Of a DNA stretch of 64,000 bases, positions 25,983 to 35,889 are shown piece by piece. The notes below the pieces were generated by a model. The model searched no databases. It had not been told where the DNA came from and saw nothing but the letters and a program-made list of their open reading frames with translations. The DNA lies in the NCBI RefSeq assembly GCF_019049255.1, contig NZ_JAGMUJ010000150.1:310001-374000 (forward strand), written 5' to 3'. This stretch comes from Streptomyces sp. AC558_RSS880 (lineage in GTDB: Bacteria; Actinomycetota; Actinomycetes; Streptomycetales; Streptomycetaceae). Made by a program: the position numbers and the translations under genes. Within the stretch, counting starts at the first letter, position 1. Each line of letters starts with the position of its first letter.

Positions 25983-26435
25983 TCAGCCGTTGGGACGCAG
26001 GGTCCAGACGACGGTCATCTCGCCGGTGACGGCGCCGTCCTCGCGGCGGATGGCGACCGAGACCGGGAACTCGGGGCGCACGCCCCCGTCGAGTTCGGCG
26101 ACGACCTCGGCGGCCGGACGGCCGAGGGTCGCGGTGGCGGTGACCGGGCCCATCGCCAGCTTCTTGTAGGCGATCTCGGCGCTGACGGCCAGCGGCACGG
26201 CCCGCGCGAGCTGGTCCCCGAACGCGGCGAGCACGATCGCGCCGCTCGCCGACTCGCCGAGGGTGAACATCGCGCCGGCGTGCGGCCCGCCCACGTGGTT
26301 GTGGTAGTCGGCCTGGTCCGGCAGGGCCACCACGGCCCGCTCGGGCGTGGTCTCCAAGAACTGGAGGTTGAGGGTCCGGGCCATGGGCACCGTGGCGGCG
26401 AGCATCTCGCCGATGGACATCTGGTCTGCGCTCAT
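25983..26435 (-). CDS. DUF4442/PaaI-like hotdog thioesterase
   Basis: The 150-residue protein has a hotdog-fold pattern: HNHVGGPHAGAMFTLGESASGAIV resembles the central helix and HNxxG loop of PaaI/DUF4442 thioesterases. The likely reaction is hydrolysis of an acyl-CoA, with unknown substrate. The ATG at 26435 (MSADQMSIGEM) is preferred over the in-frame ATG at 26465. It diverges from a membrane-anchored protein gene. Confidence 0.8.
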   Translation of the reverse strand: MSADQMSIGEMLAATVPMARTLNLQFLETTPERAVVALPDQADYHNHVGGPHAGAMFTLGESASGAIVLAAFGDQLARAVPLAVSAEIAYKKLAMGPVTATATLGRPAAEVVAELDGGVRPEFPVSVAIRREDGAVTGEMTVVWTLRPNG

Positions 26436-26555
26436 GAGCGGCAGGTTACCCGCGAGTAGCCTCAAGTCGCCATGCCGTGCGGCATCCGGTTCGCTACGTC
26501 CCCGTCAACGGGCGGTGACCCAATCGTGTCCCTGGCGCGGCTAGGGTTGCTGCCC

Positions 26556-27569
26556 ATGTGGCCAGGACAGCAGCCGCCCGGGGGCGAGCAGAACCCGCAG
26601 TCGGACAACCCGTACCAGCAGCAGCCGGGGTACCAACAGCCGAATCCGTACCAGCAGCCCGGCTATCAGCAGCCGAACCCGTACCAGCAGCAGCCGGGGT
26701 GGGGCGCGCAGACCGTGGCGGGCGGCCCGCAGCCACCGCAGGGCGGGGGCGGTGGGAACCGGACGAAGCTGGTGGCGATCGTGGCGGCGACGGCCGTGGT
26801 CGTGGCCGCCGGTGTCACCGGGTTCCTGGTGCTCGGCGGGGACAAGGACGACGAGGCCGACGGCAAGAAGGACGCCAAGCCGACCGCGACCGTGTCCAAG
26901 GACACCTCCGCCGAACCGAGCGCCTCCGCCTCGGACGACAACCCGCGCGGCGGCGAGGAGGAGAAGGCGACCGTTCCGGGCTGGCAGGTCGTCGTCAACA
27001 CCCGCTTCGGCACCAAGTTCGACGTCCCGGCCGACTGGGAGATCGAGACGCCCGGCACCAGCGTGGGCTTCGAGTGGGAGGAGAAGGACGGTGAGCTGAG
27101 CAGCACCACCGTCACCGCCCCCGCGTATCTGAAGTCCAAGTGGTGCACGAGCGACGCCAACAAGGACGGCCGCGAGGAGGACACCGCCCTCGCCACCGCC
27201 GGAACCCGCGGTGAGACCGGCGCCAAGACCACCCAGGAGGCGGCCGAGACCCGGGTCCCGTGGTGGATCTACGGCGGGTACACACAGCCCGACAAGAAGA
27301 GCCTCACGTACGAGAAGCCGAAGGCGTACACCACGGCGTCGGGCATCGAGGGTCACGTCGCCACGGCGCGTTCGGAGAACACGCCGCAGAACGGCAAGTG
27401 CGACAGCGACGGCAAGGCGATCACCTTCGCCTTCAAGAACGGCGCCGGGGACTTCGTCACCTGGAACCTGTACGGCGCCAGGGGCGTCAAGGACGAGATC
27501 CCGGAGGCGACCGTGCAGAAGATCCTCAGCACGGTGCGCCTCACCGAGGAAGCGCCGACGGAGTCCTAG
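26556..27569 (+). CDS. Membrane-anchored protein with PYQQ-rich N-terminus
   Basis: The 337-residue protein has a low-complexity cytoplasmic N-terminus of repeated NPYQQ/GYQQP units (about 12-50), one membrane helix (LVAIVAATAVVVAAGVTGFL, about 68-88), an acidic/Ser linker, and an extracytoplasmic domain (about 145-335) with FDVPADWEIETPGTSVGF. The outer domain is of unknown function but common in Streptomyces. The ATG at 26556 lies 8 bases after a -10-like TAGGGT, so the transcript may be nearly leaderless. No enzymatic motif is seen. Confidence 0.8.
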   Translation: MWPGQQPPGGEQNPQSDNPYQQQPGYQQPNPYQQPGYQQPNPYQQQPGWGAQTVAGGPQPPQGGGGGNRTKLVAIVAATAVVVAAGVTGFLVLGGDKDDEADGKKDAKPTATVSKDTSAEPSASASDDNPRGGEEEKATVPGWQVVVNTRFGTKFDVPADWEIETPGTSVGFEWEEKDGELSSTTVTAPAYLKSKWCTSDANKDGREEDTALATAGTRGETGAKTTQEAAETRVPWWIYGGYTQPDKKSLTYEKPKAYTTASGIEGHVATARSENTPQNGKCDSDGKAITFAFKNGAGDFVTWNLYGARGVKDEIPEATVQKILSTVRLTEEAPTES

Positions 27570-27593
27570 CAGGTCCGGGGGCCGGCATCCCGT

Positions 27594-27623
27594 TTGGCAA
27601 GTCGGCCCCGGCCCGGCGATAGT
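27594..27623 (+). promoter_or_regulatory. Promoter for a leaderless MFS transcript
   Basis: TTGGCA (27594-27599) and GATAGT (27618-27623) are spaced by 18 bases, and the GTG start at 27630 follows the -10 by six bases. Transcription would begin at or next to the start codon. Confidence 0.6.
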
Positions 27624-27629
27624 CACGGG

Positions 27630-28931
27630 GTGCCGACCACCGCATCCCGCCGCCGTCCCGCCTGGACCGGCCGCAACTACTCCCTGCTGACCGCCGCCGC
27701 CGTGGTGACCAACCTGGGCAGTCACGGCGCGCTGATCGCCGCCGCGTTCGCCGTGCTGGAGGCGGGCGGCGACGGCGGCGACGTGGGGCTGGTGGCCGCC
27801 GCCCGCACCCTGCCGCTGGTGCTGTTCCTGCTGATCGGCGGTGCCGTCGCGGACCGGCTGCCGCGCCACCGGGTGATGGTCTCGGCCAACGCCCTGAACT
27901 GTGTCTCGCAGGCCGCTTTCGCGGCGCTCGTCCTGGCGGGCGAGGCACAGCTGTGGCAGATGATGCTGCTCAGCGCGCTCGGCGGTACCGGTCATGCGTT
28001 CTTCAGCCCGGCCGCCGAGGGCATGTTGCTGTCCTCGGTCGAGGGCGAGCAGGCCGGCCGGGCGTTCGCGGTGTTCCGGATGGCGATGCACGGAGCGACG
28101 CTCGGCGGCGCCGCGCTGGGCGGGGCCATGGTCGCCGCGATCGGGCCGGGCTGGGTGCTGGCGGCGGACGCGGCGGCCTTCGCGGTCGCGGCGGCGCTGC
28201 GGGCGTTCCTCGACGTGAGGCACATACCGCCGCGCGCCCCCGGCGGCGGCATGCTCGCCGATCTGAAGGAGGGCTGGCGGGAGTTCACCGGCCGGCCCTG
28301 GCTGTGGGGCATCGTCGTCCAGTTCTCCGTCGCCAACGCGGTCGTCGGCGCGGCCGACGCGGTCTACGGGCCGCTCGTCGCCCGGGACCATCTGGGCGGC
28401 GCCGGTCCGTGGGGCGTGGCGCTGGCGTTCTTCGGCGGGGGCACGGTGGTGGGCGCGCTGCTGATGACCCGCTGGCAGCCGCGCCGTCTGCTGTTCGCCG
28501 GCACCCTGTGCGTGTTCCCGCTGGCCCTGCCGTCCGCCGCGCTCGCCGTGCCGGTGCCGGTCGCCGTGCTGTGCGCGGTGATGTTCGTGACCGGTGTGTC
28601 GCTGGAGGTGTTCGGCGTCTCCTGGATGACCGCGCTGCACCAGGAGATACCGGAGGAGAAGCTGTCCCGGGTCTCGGCGTACGACTGGTTCGGCTCGGTC
28701 GCGCTGGTGCCGGCGGCGATGGCCCTGGCGGGCCCGGCGGAGACGGCGTTCGGCCGCCCGGAGGCGTTGTGGGGATGCGCGGCGCTGGTCGTGGTCGTCA
28801 CGGCGGCGGTGCTGTGCGTTCCGGACGTCCGCAATCTCCGCCGCCGGACCCACCGGGTCACCGGCGCGTCCACCGCACCGGCCGATGCCGGACGCCCCCT
28901 CGGGGAACTCGGGAAATCGCCGCGGGACTGA
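27630..28931 (+). CDS. MFS transporter
   Basis: The 433-residue protein is a major facilitator superfamily member with about 11-12 predicted helices. The loop GGAVADRLPRHRVMVSAN matches the conserved GxLaDRxGRR motif A. The composition resembles the MFS_3/EntS-like exporters, so efflux of a small molecule is likely; the substrate is unknown. The GTG at 27630 is chosen because an excellent promoter places the transcription start there; a TTG at 27594 belongs to the -35 element itself. Confidence 0.85.
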   Translation: MPTTASRRRPAWTGRNYSLLTAAAVVTNLGSHGALIAAAFAVLEAGGDGGDVGLVAAARTLPLVLFLLIGGAVADRLPRHRVMVSANALNCVSQAAFAALVLAGEAQLWQMMLLSALGGTGHAFFSPAAEGMLLSSVEGEQAGRAFAVFRMAMHGATLGGAALGGAMVAAIGPGWVLAADAAAFAVAAALRAFLDVRHIPPRAPGGGMLADLKEGWREFTGRPWLWGIVVQFSVANAVVGAADAVYGPLVARDHLGGAGPWGVALAFFGGGTVVGALLMTRWQPRRLLFAGTLCVFPLALPSAALAVPVPVAVLCAVMFVTGVSLEVFGVSWMTALHQEIPEEKLSRVSAYDWFGSVALVPAAMALAGPAETAFGRPEALWGCAALVVVVTAAVLCVPDVRNLRRRTHRVTGASTAPADAGRPLGELGKSPRD

Positions 28932-28987
28932 ACCGCGGTCCGCGCCGCCGGACCCGCCACGCCGGCGGCGCCGGCCCGGACGGTGCG

Positions 28988-29833
28988 TCAGCCGATGCCG
29001 AACGCCCCTGCGGGGGGCTCGGGTGACGGTACGGCGTCCTCGTCCCGCACCGGGAGCGCGCCGCGGACGAAGTCCCGCAGCGCGGCCCCGTGTTCCACCC
29101 GGGCCGGGAAGGCGTCGGCGGCGGTGGCGCGGGACAGGGTGGCGATGTCCAGGGGCCGGTGGGCGGCGGCCAGGACCGCGTTGCCGAAGCGGCGGCCGCG
29201 CAGCACTCCCGGCTCGGCGATGAGCGCCAGCTCCTCGAACCGCGTGCCCAGGGTGGCGATCTGGGAGCGGAGGAAGGCGAACGGGGCCGCGTCCGCGAGA
29301 TTGGCGAGATAGACCCCGCCGGGCCGCAGGACGCGCGCGGCCTCCTGTGCGTAGGCGGCGGAGGTCAGGTGTGCCGGGACCCGCGAGCCGCCGAAGACGT
29401 CGGCGACCAGGACGTCCGCGCTGTCGTCGGGGGCCGTCTCCAGCCAGGCGCGGGCGTCCGCCGCGTGCAGCGTGACATCGGCGTCGGCGGGGAGGGGCAG
29501 GTGCTCGGCGACCAGCTCCAGCAGTCCCCGGTCGAACTCCACGACGTGCTGCCGGGAACCGGGGCGGGTGGCGGCCAGGTAGCGGGGCAGGGTGAGCGCC
29601 CCGCCGCCGAGGTGCAGCGCGTCCAGCGGACGCCCCGGTTCCGCCACGGTGTCGAGGACATGCCCGAGCCGCCGGGTGTACTCGAACTCCAGATGCGCCG
29701 GCTCGTCCAGGTCGACGTACGACTGCGGCGCACCGTCGACGGTGAGCAGCCAGGCCCGCTCCCGGTCCACGTCGGGCATCAGCTTGGCGGTGCCGTGATC
29801 GACGACGCGGGTCACGGGGATGGGCTCGCTCAC
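28988..29833 (-). CDS. Spermidine synthase-like methyltransferase-fold protein
   Basis: The 281-residue protein has the Rossmann fold of spermidine synthases and related transferases: LHLGGGALTLPRYLAATRP is the nucleotide motif I, followed by HVVEFDRGLLELV and ADVLVADVFGG. The N-terminal beta part SYVDLDEPAHLEFEYTRRL also matches the family. The usual polyamine-site residues are not all evident, so a different amine or methyl transfer is possible. It lies downstream of EF-Tu3, separated by a strong hairpin. Confidence 0.8.
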   Translation of the reverse strand: MSEPIPVTRVVDHGTAKLMPDVDRERAWLLTVDGAPQSYVDLDEPAHLEFEYTRRLGHVLDTVAEPGRPLDALHLGGGALTLPRYLAATRPGSRQHVVEFDRGLLELVAEHLPLPADADVTLHAADARAWLETAPDDSADVLVADVFGGSRVPAHLTSAAYAQEAARVLRPGGVYLANLADAAPFAFLRSQIATLGTRFEELALIAEPGVLRGRRFGNAVLAAAHRPLDIATLSRATAADAFPARVEHGAALRDFVRGALPVRDEDAVPSPEPPAGAFGIG

Positions 29834-29860
29834 CGTCCCATTGTGTGCCGTCGTCCGTAC

Positions 29861-29901
29861 GGACGGCCGCCCGCCCCCTGTCCGGGAGCGGGCGGCCGTC
29901 C
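29861..29901 (-). terminator. Terminator after EF-Tu3 gene
   Basis: GGACGGCCGCCCGC (29861-29874) and GCGGGCGGCCGTCC (29888-29901) form a perfect 14-bp stem with a 13-base loop directly after the tuf stop on the minus strand. Confidence 0.75.
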
Positions 29902-29906
29902 GCCGC

Positions 29907-31076
<1,170 letters not shown>

Positions 31077-31382
31077 GGCGGTACCTCGAAGCCTCTCGGT
31101 GGTGACGCGTGACGGCCCCGGGCGCGGCGGATCGGCGCGCGGCCGGGACGGGGACCCCAGGAACCTGGCCGACCCTCCCCCTGGGGGGTCCGCCGGACGA
31201 TCCGGGGAGGGTCAGCTTCGGGCGCCGTCGACGGCGGCGAGGAGAGCGGGAACGGCAGCCTTCGGGGCATCCGCGACCGCGGATGCTGCGAGGTGGAAGG
31301 CGTACCGGAACATGGTGTCGATCATTGCCGACGCCCCGCCCCGCGTCGAATGGTTTTCCGCGAGGGTGCGGGAGCCGGGCGG
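31077..31382 (-). promoter_or_regulatory. Structured upstream region of tuf3
   Basis: This 306-bp stretch holds no gene. Inverted repeats are GACCCTCCCC/GGGGAGGGTC (31171-31180 and 31204-31213), with smaller nested pairs inside, and GCATCCGCG/CGCGGATGC (31267-31286). On the minus strand they would lie in the tuf3 leader or promoter and may attenuate or regulate expression. The GAGGT Shine-Dalgarno precedes the ATG by 6 bases. Confidence 0.45.
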
Positions 31383-32111
31383 CTACGCGCCGATGTTCCT
31401 CAGCGCCTCCCGCACCGACAGCGGCGCGAACCGTCCCTGTTCGCGCGCCAGGAAGGCCCGTACGGCGTCGGGGTCGGTCTTGGCGTACTCACGCAGGCAC
31501 CAGCCGATGGCCTTGCGGATGAAGAAGTCCTGGTGGCCGGAGCGGCGCAGGCAGTAGTCGAAGAGGCGCGCGGTGTCGGTGCGCTCCTTGTGGCGCAGCT
31601 GGTGGAGCAGGGCGGTGCGGGCGAGCCACAGGTCGCCGTCGCCGATCCACTCGTCCATCTCGGCGGTGAGGCTCCGGTCGGCGGCGACCAGCGCCCCGAC
31701 GACGTGCGCGGCGAGCAGGTCGACGGTGTCCCACCACGGGACCGTGGTGACGAGGTGCCGGGCGACGGGCAGGAAACCGGAGGAGCAGTGCCGTACGTGG
31801 CGGCGCAGGTAGTCCACGGCGAAGTACTGGTACTCGCGCTCGGGCAGCTCCCAGCAGCGCAGGGCGACGGCCGTGCAGTCGGCCTCGCCGGGGCGGGGCA
31901 GTCCCTCCACGACGGTGCGGGACAGGGCGCGGCGGACCGGGGTGGTCAGGCCGAGGAAGGGGGCGACGTCCTTCATGTAGGCGCGCATCGCCACGGCCCG
32001 TTCCGGGTCGGCCGCCGGCCCGTACGTGGCGGTGAGCCGCTCCAGCACCGTGTCGGCGAGCGGACTGTCCGGCACACGCGGTGCCGCCGTACCGTCCTCT
32101 GTGACGCGCAT
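31383..32111 (-). CDS. DNA alkylation repair protein (AlkC/AlkD-like)
   Basis: The 242-residue helical protein matches the AlkD-type HEAT-repeat DNA glycosylase family: MKDVAPFLGLTTPVRRAL near the N-terminus, REYQYFAVDYLRR, PWWDTVDLLA, and the late FIRKAIGWCLREYAKTDPDAV, a strong family signature. It removes alkylated bases such as 3-methyladenine or 7-methylguanine. The ATG at 32111 (MRVTEDGT) is preferred to the one at 32138. It is transcribed towards the tuf3 upstream region. Confidence 0.88.
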   Translation of the reverse strand: MRVTEDGTAAPRVPDSPLADTVLERLTATYGPAADPERAVAMRAYMKDVAPFLGLTTPVRRALSRTVVEGLPRPGEADCTAVALRCWELPEREYQYFAVDYLRRHVRHCSSGFLPVARHLVTTVPWWDTVDLLAAHVVGALVAADRSLTAEMDEWIGDGDLWLARTALLHQLRHKERTDTARLFDYCLRRSGHQDFFIRKAIGWCLREYAKTDPDAVRAFLAREQGRFAPLSVREALRNIGA

Positions 32112-32160
32112 GAGACGAACACTACGGCGATCACACACATATGTCGGTTAGTGTCACCGG

Positions 32161-32934
32161 ATGCTCGATGCCACCACCCGCTCTGGGGGCACCGCCACGG
32201 CCTCTCCCCGGGCCACCGCCACGGACCTCGCGGTACCGCTCCCGCCGGCCCCCGCCACACGATTCGCCGCCCGCTGCGTCAGCGTCCTGCTGTCGCCGTG
32301 GTCACGGCTGTCCCTGCTGGTCGCCCTGCTCCTCACCGCCGCGTCGCTGATGCTGGCCTTCGAGCCGCAGCGGCTGCTGACCGACGGCTGGCCGGACCGG
32401 CTCGGCGGGGCCGCGGCGATCGTGGCGTACGCGGTGACCTACGGGGTGTGCACGGTGGCGTTCGTGCCGCGCCCGCTGCTGAACCTCGCCGCCGGCGCGC
32501 TGTTCGGCTCCCAGCTCGGCCTGGCTGGGGCGCTGGGCGGCACGGTGCTGGGCGCCGGGCTGGCCTTCTGCCTGGGGCGGGCGCTCGGCCAGGAGGCGCT
32601 CCGTCCGCTGCTGCGCGGACGCTGGCTGAAGGCCGCGGACGACCAGCTGAGCCGGCACGGCTTCCGCTCGATGCTGGCGGCCCGGCTGTTCCCGGGCATC
32701 CCGTTCGCCGCCTCCAACTACTGCGCCGCCGTCTCCCGCATGGGCCTGCTGCCGTTCCTGCTGGCGACGGCGCTCGGCTCGATCCCGAACACCGCCGCCT
32801 ACGTGGTGGCCGGCGCCCGCGCGTCGACGCCGACGTCCCCGGCCTTCCTGATCGCGCTGGCCTGCATCGCCGTACCGGGCCTGGCGGGCGCGGTGGTGGC
32901 GTGGCGCAAGCGGCACCGGCTGCGCGGGCGGTGA
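32161..32934 (+). CDS. TVP38/TMEM64 (VTT) family membrane protein
   Basis: The 257-residue protein has several hydrophobic helices and the VTT-fold signature: FVPRPLLNLAAGALFG, then GLAFCLGRALGQ and SMLAARLFPGIPFAASNY, where the conserved Arg and Pro residues lie. The fold is shared with DedA proteins, suggesting lipid scrambling or transport. The first about 30 residues are Ala/Thr/Pro rich and probably cytosolic; a later start is possible. It diverges from the DNA alkylation repair gene. Confidence 0.8.
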   Translation: MLDATTRSGGTATASPRATATDLAVPLPPAPATRFAARCVSVLLSPWSRLSLLVALLLTAASLMLAFEPQRLLTDGWPDRLGGAAAIVAYAVTYGVCTVAFVPRPLLNLAAGALFGSQLGLAGALGGTVLGAGLAFCLGRALGQEALRPLLRGRWLKAADDQLSRHGFRSMLAARLFPGIPFAASNYCAAVSRMGLLPFLLATALGSIPNTAAYVVAGARASTPTSPAFLIALACIAVPGLAGAVVAWRKRHRLRGR

Positions 32935-32950
32935 GCCGGCCGGCGGTGCG

Positions 32951-34120
32951 TCAGACGCGTTCGAGCACCATGGCGTTGGCGAGGCCACCGGCCTCGCACA
33001 TGGTCTGCAGGGCGTAACGGGCGCCGCGTTCGCGCATCGCGTGGACCAGGGTCGTCGTCAGCCGGGTGCCGCTGGCGCCGAGCGGATGGCCGAGGGCTAT
33101 GGCGCCGCCGTGCACGTTGACCCTGGACAGGTCGGCGCCGGTCTCCTGCTGCCAGGCCAGGACCACGCTGGAGAACGCCTCGTTGACCTCGAACAGGTCG
33201 ATGTCGTCGAGCGACAGGGAGGCGCGGCGCAGCACCTTCTCGGTGGCCGGGACGACACCGGTGAGCATCAGCAGCGGGTCGGATCCGGTGACGGCGAAGC
33301 TGTGCAGCCGGGCGAGGGGGCGCAGGCCGAGGCGGGCGGCGGTCTCGCTCGAGGTGATGAGCACGGCGGAGGCGCCGTCGTTGACCGGGCTGGCGTTGCC
33401 CGCGGTGACGTTCCACTCGATCTGCGGGAAGCGCTCGGCGAAGACCGGGTCGTGGTAGGCGGACCGCAGACCGGCCAGGGTCTCGGTGGTGCTGTCCGGC
33501 CGTACGCACTCGTCGCGGGTGACGCCGTCCAGGGGTGCGGTCTCGGCGTCGAACAGTCCGGCGTCCCAGGCCGCGGCGGCCTTGCGGTGCGAGGAGACGG
33601 CGAAGGCGTCCATCTGCTCGCGGGTGAGCGACCACTTGGCGGCGATCAGCTCGGCGCTGATGCCCTGCGGGACGAGCCCCTCCGGGTAGCGCCCGGCGAC
33701 TCCGGGGCCGAAGGGGTCCTGGCCGGCGGGCACGTTGGACCACATCGGCACCCGGCTCATGGACTCCACGCCGCAGGCGACGACGAGGTCGTACGCGCCG
33801 GAGATGACGCCCTGCGCCGCGAAGTGCACGGCCTGCTGGGAGGAGCCGCACTGACGGTCCACGGTGGTGGCCGGCACCGACTCGGGCAGGCCGGCGGACA
33901 GGACGGCGTAGCGGGTGGTGTTCATGGCCTGCTCGCCGACCTGGTCGACGGTGCCGCCGATGACGTCGTCGATCAGCGCGGGGTCCACACCGGAGCGTTC
34001 GACGAGGGTGCGCAGGGTGTGGGCGAGGAGTTCCACGGGGTGGACGTGGGCGAGGGCGCCCTGCGGCTTGCCCTTGCCGATGGGGGTGCGTACGGCTTCG
34101 ACGACTACTGCGTCACGCAT
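32951..34120 (-). CDS. Acetyl-CoA acetyltransferase (thiolase)
   Basis: The 389-residue enzyme is a thiolase. Catalytic residues are the nucleophile in DRQCGSSQQ (Cys91), the NEAF motif, GGAIALGHPLGASG (His) and TMCEAGG (second Cys). It interconverts 3-ketoacyl-CoA with acetyl-CoA and a shorter acyl-CoA in lipid degradation or synthesis. It is divergent from an HxlR regulator across a 115-bp region carrying an inverted repeat, so it is probably controlled by it. Confidence 0.92.
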   Translation of the reverse strand: MRDAVVVEAVRTPIGKGKPQGALAHVHPVELLAHTLRTLVERSGVDPALIDDVIGGTVDQVGEQAMNTTRYAVLSAGLPESVPATTVDRQCGSSQQAVHFAAQGVISGAYDLVVACGVESMSRVPMWSNVPAGQDPFGPGVAGRYPEGLVPQGISAELIAAKWSLTREQMDAFAVSSHRKAAAAWDAGLFDAETAPLDGVTRDECVRPDSTTETLAGLRSAYHDPVFAERFPQIEWNVTAGNASPVNDGASAVLITSSETAARLGLRPLARLHSFAVTGSDPLLMLTGVVPATEKVLRRASLSLDDIDLFEVNEAFSSVVLAWQQETGADLSRVNVHGGAIALGHPLGASGTRLTTTLVHAMRERGARYALQTMCEAGGLANAMVLERV

Positions 34121-34165
34121 GGTGCGGGCCTCCTTGGCCGGGACCGGTTCAGGACGACGTACCAG

Positions 34166-34186
34166 TGAGTAGGAAATCCGAACTCA
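34166..34186. promoter_or_regulatory. HxlR-type operator candidate
   Basis: TGAGT (34166-34170) and ACTCA (34182-34186) are inverted around 11 bases that contain GGA and TCC. The site is between the divergent thiolase and HxlR genes. A -10-like TAGACT (34223-34228) lies 7 bases before the HxlR ATG. Confidence 0.45.
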
Positions 34187-34235
34187 CCATAGCCCTTCGA
34201 GTTGGAAAAACAAACCCTCCCCTAGACTCGGTCGT

Positions 34236-34706
34236 ATGGCCGCCTCCAAAGACCCGCGCCCCTGTTCGATCGCCGACACGCTCGCCCTGGTCGGCGAGAA
34301 GTACTCGCTGCTCGTCCTGCGCGAGGTGTGCCTCGGCAACGGCCGCTTCGACCAACTGGTGCGCAACATCGGCGCTCCGCGCGACATCCTGGCCACCCGA
34401 TTGCGGCGACTGGTCGACGCCGGGATCCTCGCCAAGCACCCCTACAGCGAGCGCCCGCAGCGCTTCGAGTACCGGCCCACCCCGGCGGGACTGGAGCTGG
34501 AGCCCGTTCTGCTGACCCTCAAGGAGTGGGGCGACCGCCATCTGCACCAGGACGGCGACCTGCCCATGGTGCTCGAGCACGTCTGCGGCAACGAGTTCGT
34601 CCCGGTCGTCACCTGCCGGGCCTGTGGCGACGAGGCGCGGCACGAGGACCTGACCTCGCATCCGCAGGCGCCGGGTTGGACGGTGGGCGGCCCGACGACG
34701 GCCTGA
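34236..34706 (+). CDS. HxlR family transcriptional regulator
   Basis: The 156-residue protein has the HxlR winged-helix pattern: CSIADTLALVGEKYSLLVLREVCLG begins with the conserved N-terminal Cys, which in some members senses electrophiles or oxidants. RFDQLVRNIGAPRDILATRL is the recognition part. The C-terminal extension has CRACGD, a possible metal or redox site. It probably regulates the divergent thiolase gene. The start ATG is close to a -10-like hexamer, suggesting little or no leader. Confidence 0.9.
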   Translation: MAASKDPRPCSIADTLALVGEKYSLLVLREVCLGNGRFDQLVRNIGAPRDILATRLRRLVDAGILAKHPYSERPQRFEYRPTPAGLELEPVLLTLKEWGDRHLHQDGDLPMVLEHVCGNEFVPVVTCRACGDEARHEDLTSHPQAPGWTVGGPTTA

Positions 34707-34874
34707 GCCGCCACTTCCCGCCGAGGGCGCGCGGCCGTGAAGCCCCTGTGTCGGGGCTGTCATCTTGGGGCGCTACGCTTCCCCCTCGGCGCACCTGATC
34801 ATCGATCACCGCCCACAGCGGTGCGGTGCGCTCCGTCGCCCGTCCCACGATCGGCACTTGGACTCCGCTACCTC

Positions 34875-35750
34875 ATGTCTTGGTTCGAATCACTCATCCT
34901 CGGACTCGTCCAGGGGCTGACCGAGTTCCTGCCCGTCTCCTCCAGCGCGCACCTGCGGCTGACCGCGGCCTTCTCCGGCTGGGAGGACCCGGGCGCGGCC
35001 TTCACCGCGATCACCCAGATCGGCACGGAGACCGCGGTCCTGATCTACTTCCGCAAGGACATCGGACGGATCCTGTCGGCCTGGACCCGCTCGCTGACGA
35101 ACAAGGAGATGCGCCGCGACCAGGACGCGCGCATGGGCTGGCTCGTCATCGTGGGCTCCATCCCGATCGGTGTGCTCGGGGTGACGCTCAAGGACCAGAT
35201 CGAGGGTCCGTTCCGTGACCTGCGGCTCACCGCGGCGATGCTGATCGGCATGGGCATCGTGCTCGGCGTCGCCGACCGTCTCGCGGCGCGGGACGAGAGC
35301 GGCGGCCGGCACCGTGTGGCCAAGCGGCGCAAGGAGCTCGGGGACCTGACCGTCAAGGACGGTCTGATCTACGGCGTCTGCCAGGCCATGGCCCTCATCC
35401 CGGGTGTCTCCCGCTCCGGCGCCACCATCAGCGGCGGTCTGTTCATGGGTTACCGGCGCGAGGCCGCGGCCCGCTACTCCTTCCTGCTCGCCATCCCCGC
35501 GGTGCTGGCCTCCGGCCTCTTCGAGCTGAAGGACGCGGCGGAGGGCGGGCACGTCTCCTGGGGCCCGACGCTCTTCGCGACGGTCATCGCCTTCGCGGTC
35601 GGGTACGCGGTGATCGCCTGGTTCATGAAGTTCATCTCGACCAAGAGCTTCATGCCGTTCGTCTGGTACCGCATCGCGCTCGGCATCGTCATCATCGTGC
35701 TGGTCTCCACGGGCGCCCTCAGCCCGCACGCGGCGGAGTCGGCGGGCTGA
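34875..35750 (+). CDS. uppP: Undecaprenyl-diphosphatase UppP (BacA)
   Basis: The 291-residue membrane protein dephosphorylates undecaprenyl diphosphate, recycling the carrier lipid for peptidoglycan synthesis. The two active-site signatures are present: GLTEFLPVSSSAHLRL near the N-terminus and ALIPGVSRSGATISGG in the middle. About seven or eight helices are predicted. The ATG at 34875 (MSWFESLILGLVQG) matches family starts. Resistance to bacitracin is a known effect of this family at high dose. Confidence 0.95.
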   Translation: MSWFESLILGLVQGLTEFLPVSSSAHLRLTAAFSGWEDPGAAFTAITQIGTETAVLIYFRKDIGRILSAWTRSLTNKEMRRDQDARMGWLVIVGSIPIGVLGVTLKDQIEGPFRDLRLTAAMLIGMGIVLGVADRLAARDESGGRHRVAKRRKELGDLTVKDGLIYGVCQAMALIPGVSRSGATISGGLFMGYRREAAARYSFLLAIPAVLASGLFELKDAAEGGHVSWGPTLFATVIAFAVGYAVIAWFMKFISTKSFMPFVWYRIALGIVIIVLVSTGALSPHAAESAG

Positions 35751-35889
35751 CCCCCCGGGCGGAAACGCGGCCCCGGGGCGGGAGCACGACCCCGGGGAGG
35801 GAACGTGACCCGGGCACGTGACCGAAGACATACGGTGCGCGTAGCCGTCCGGTAGCGCGCTGTCAGTCCCTGGCCCTAGGCTTGTCCGC

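Noticed and set aside
29834..29906. Small RNA downstream of tuf3
   Set aside because: The 14-bp stem is adequately explained as the tuf3 terminator; no independent promoter was seen.
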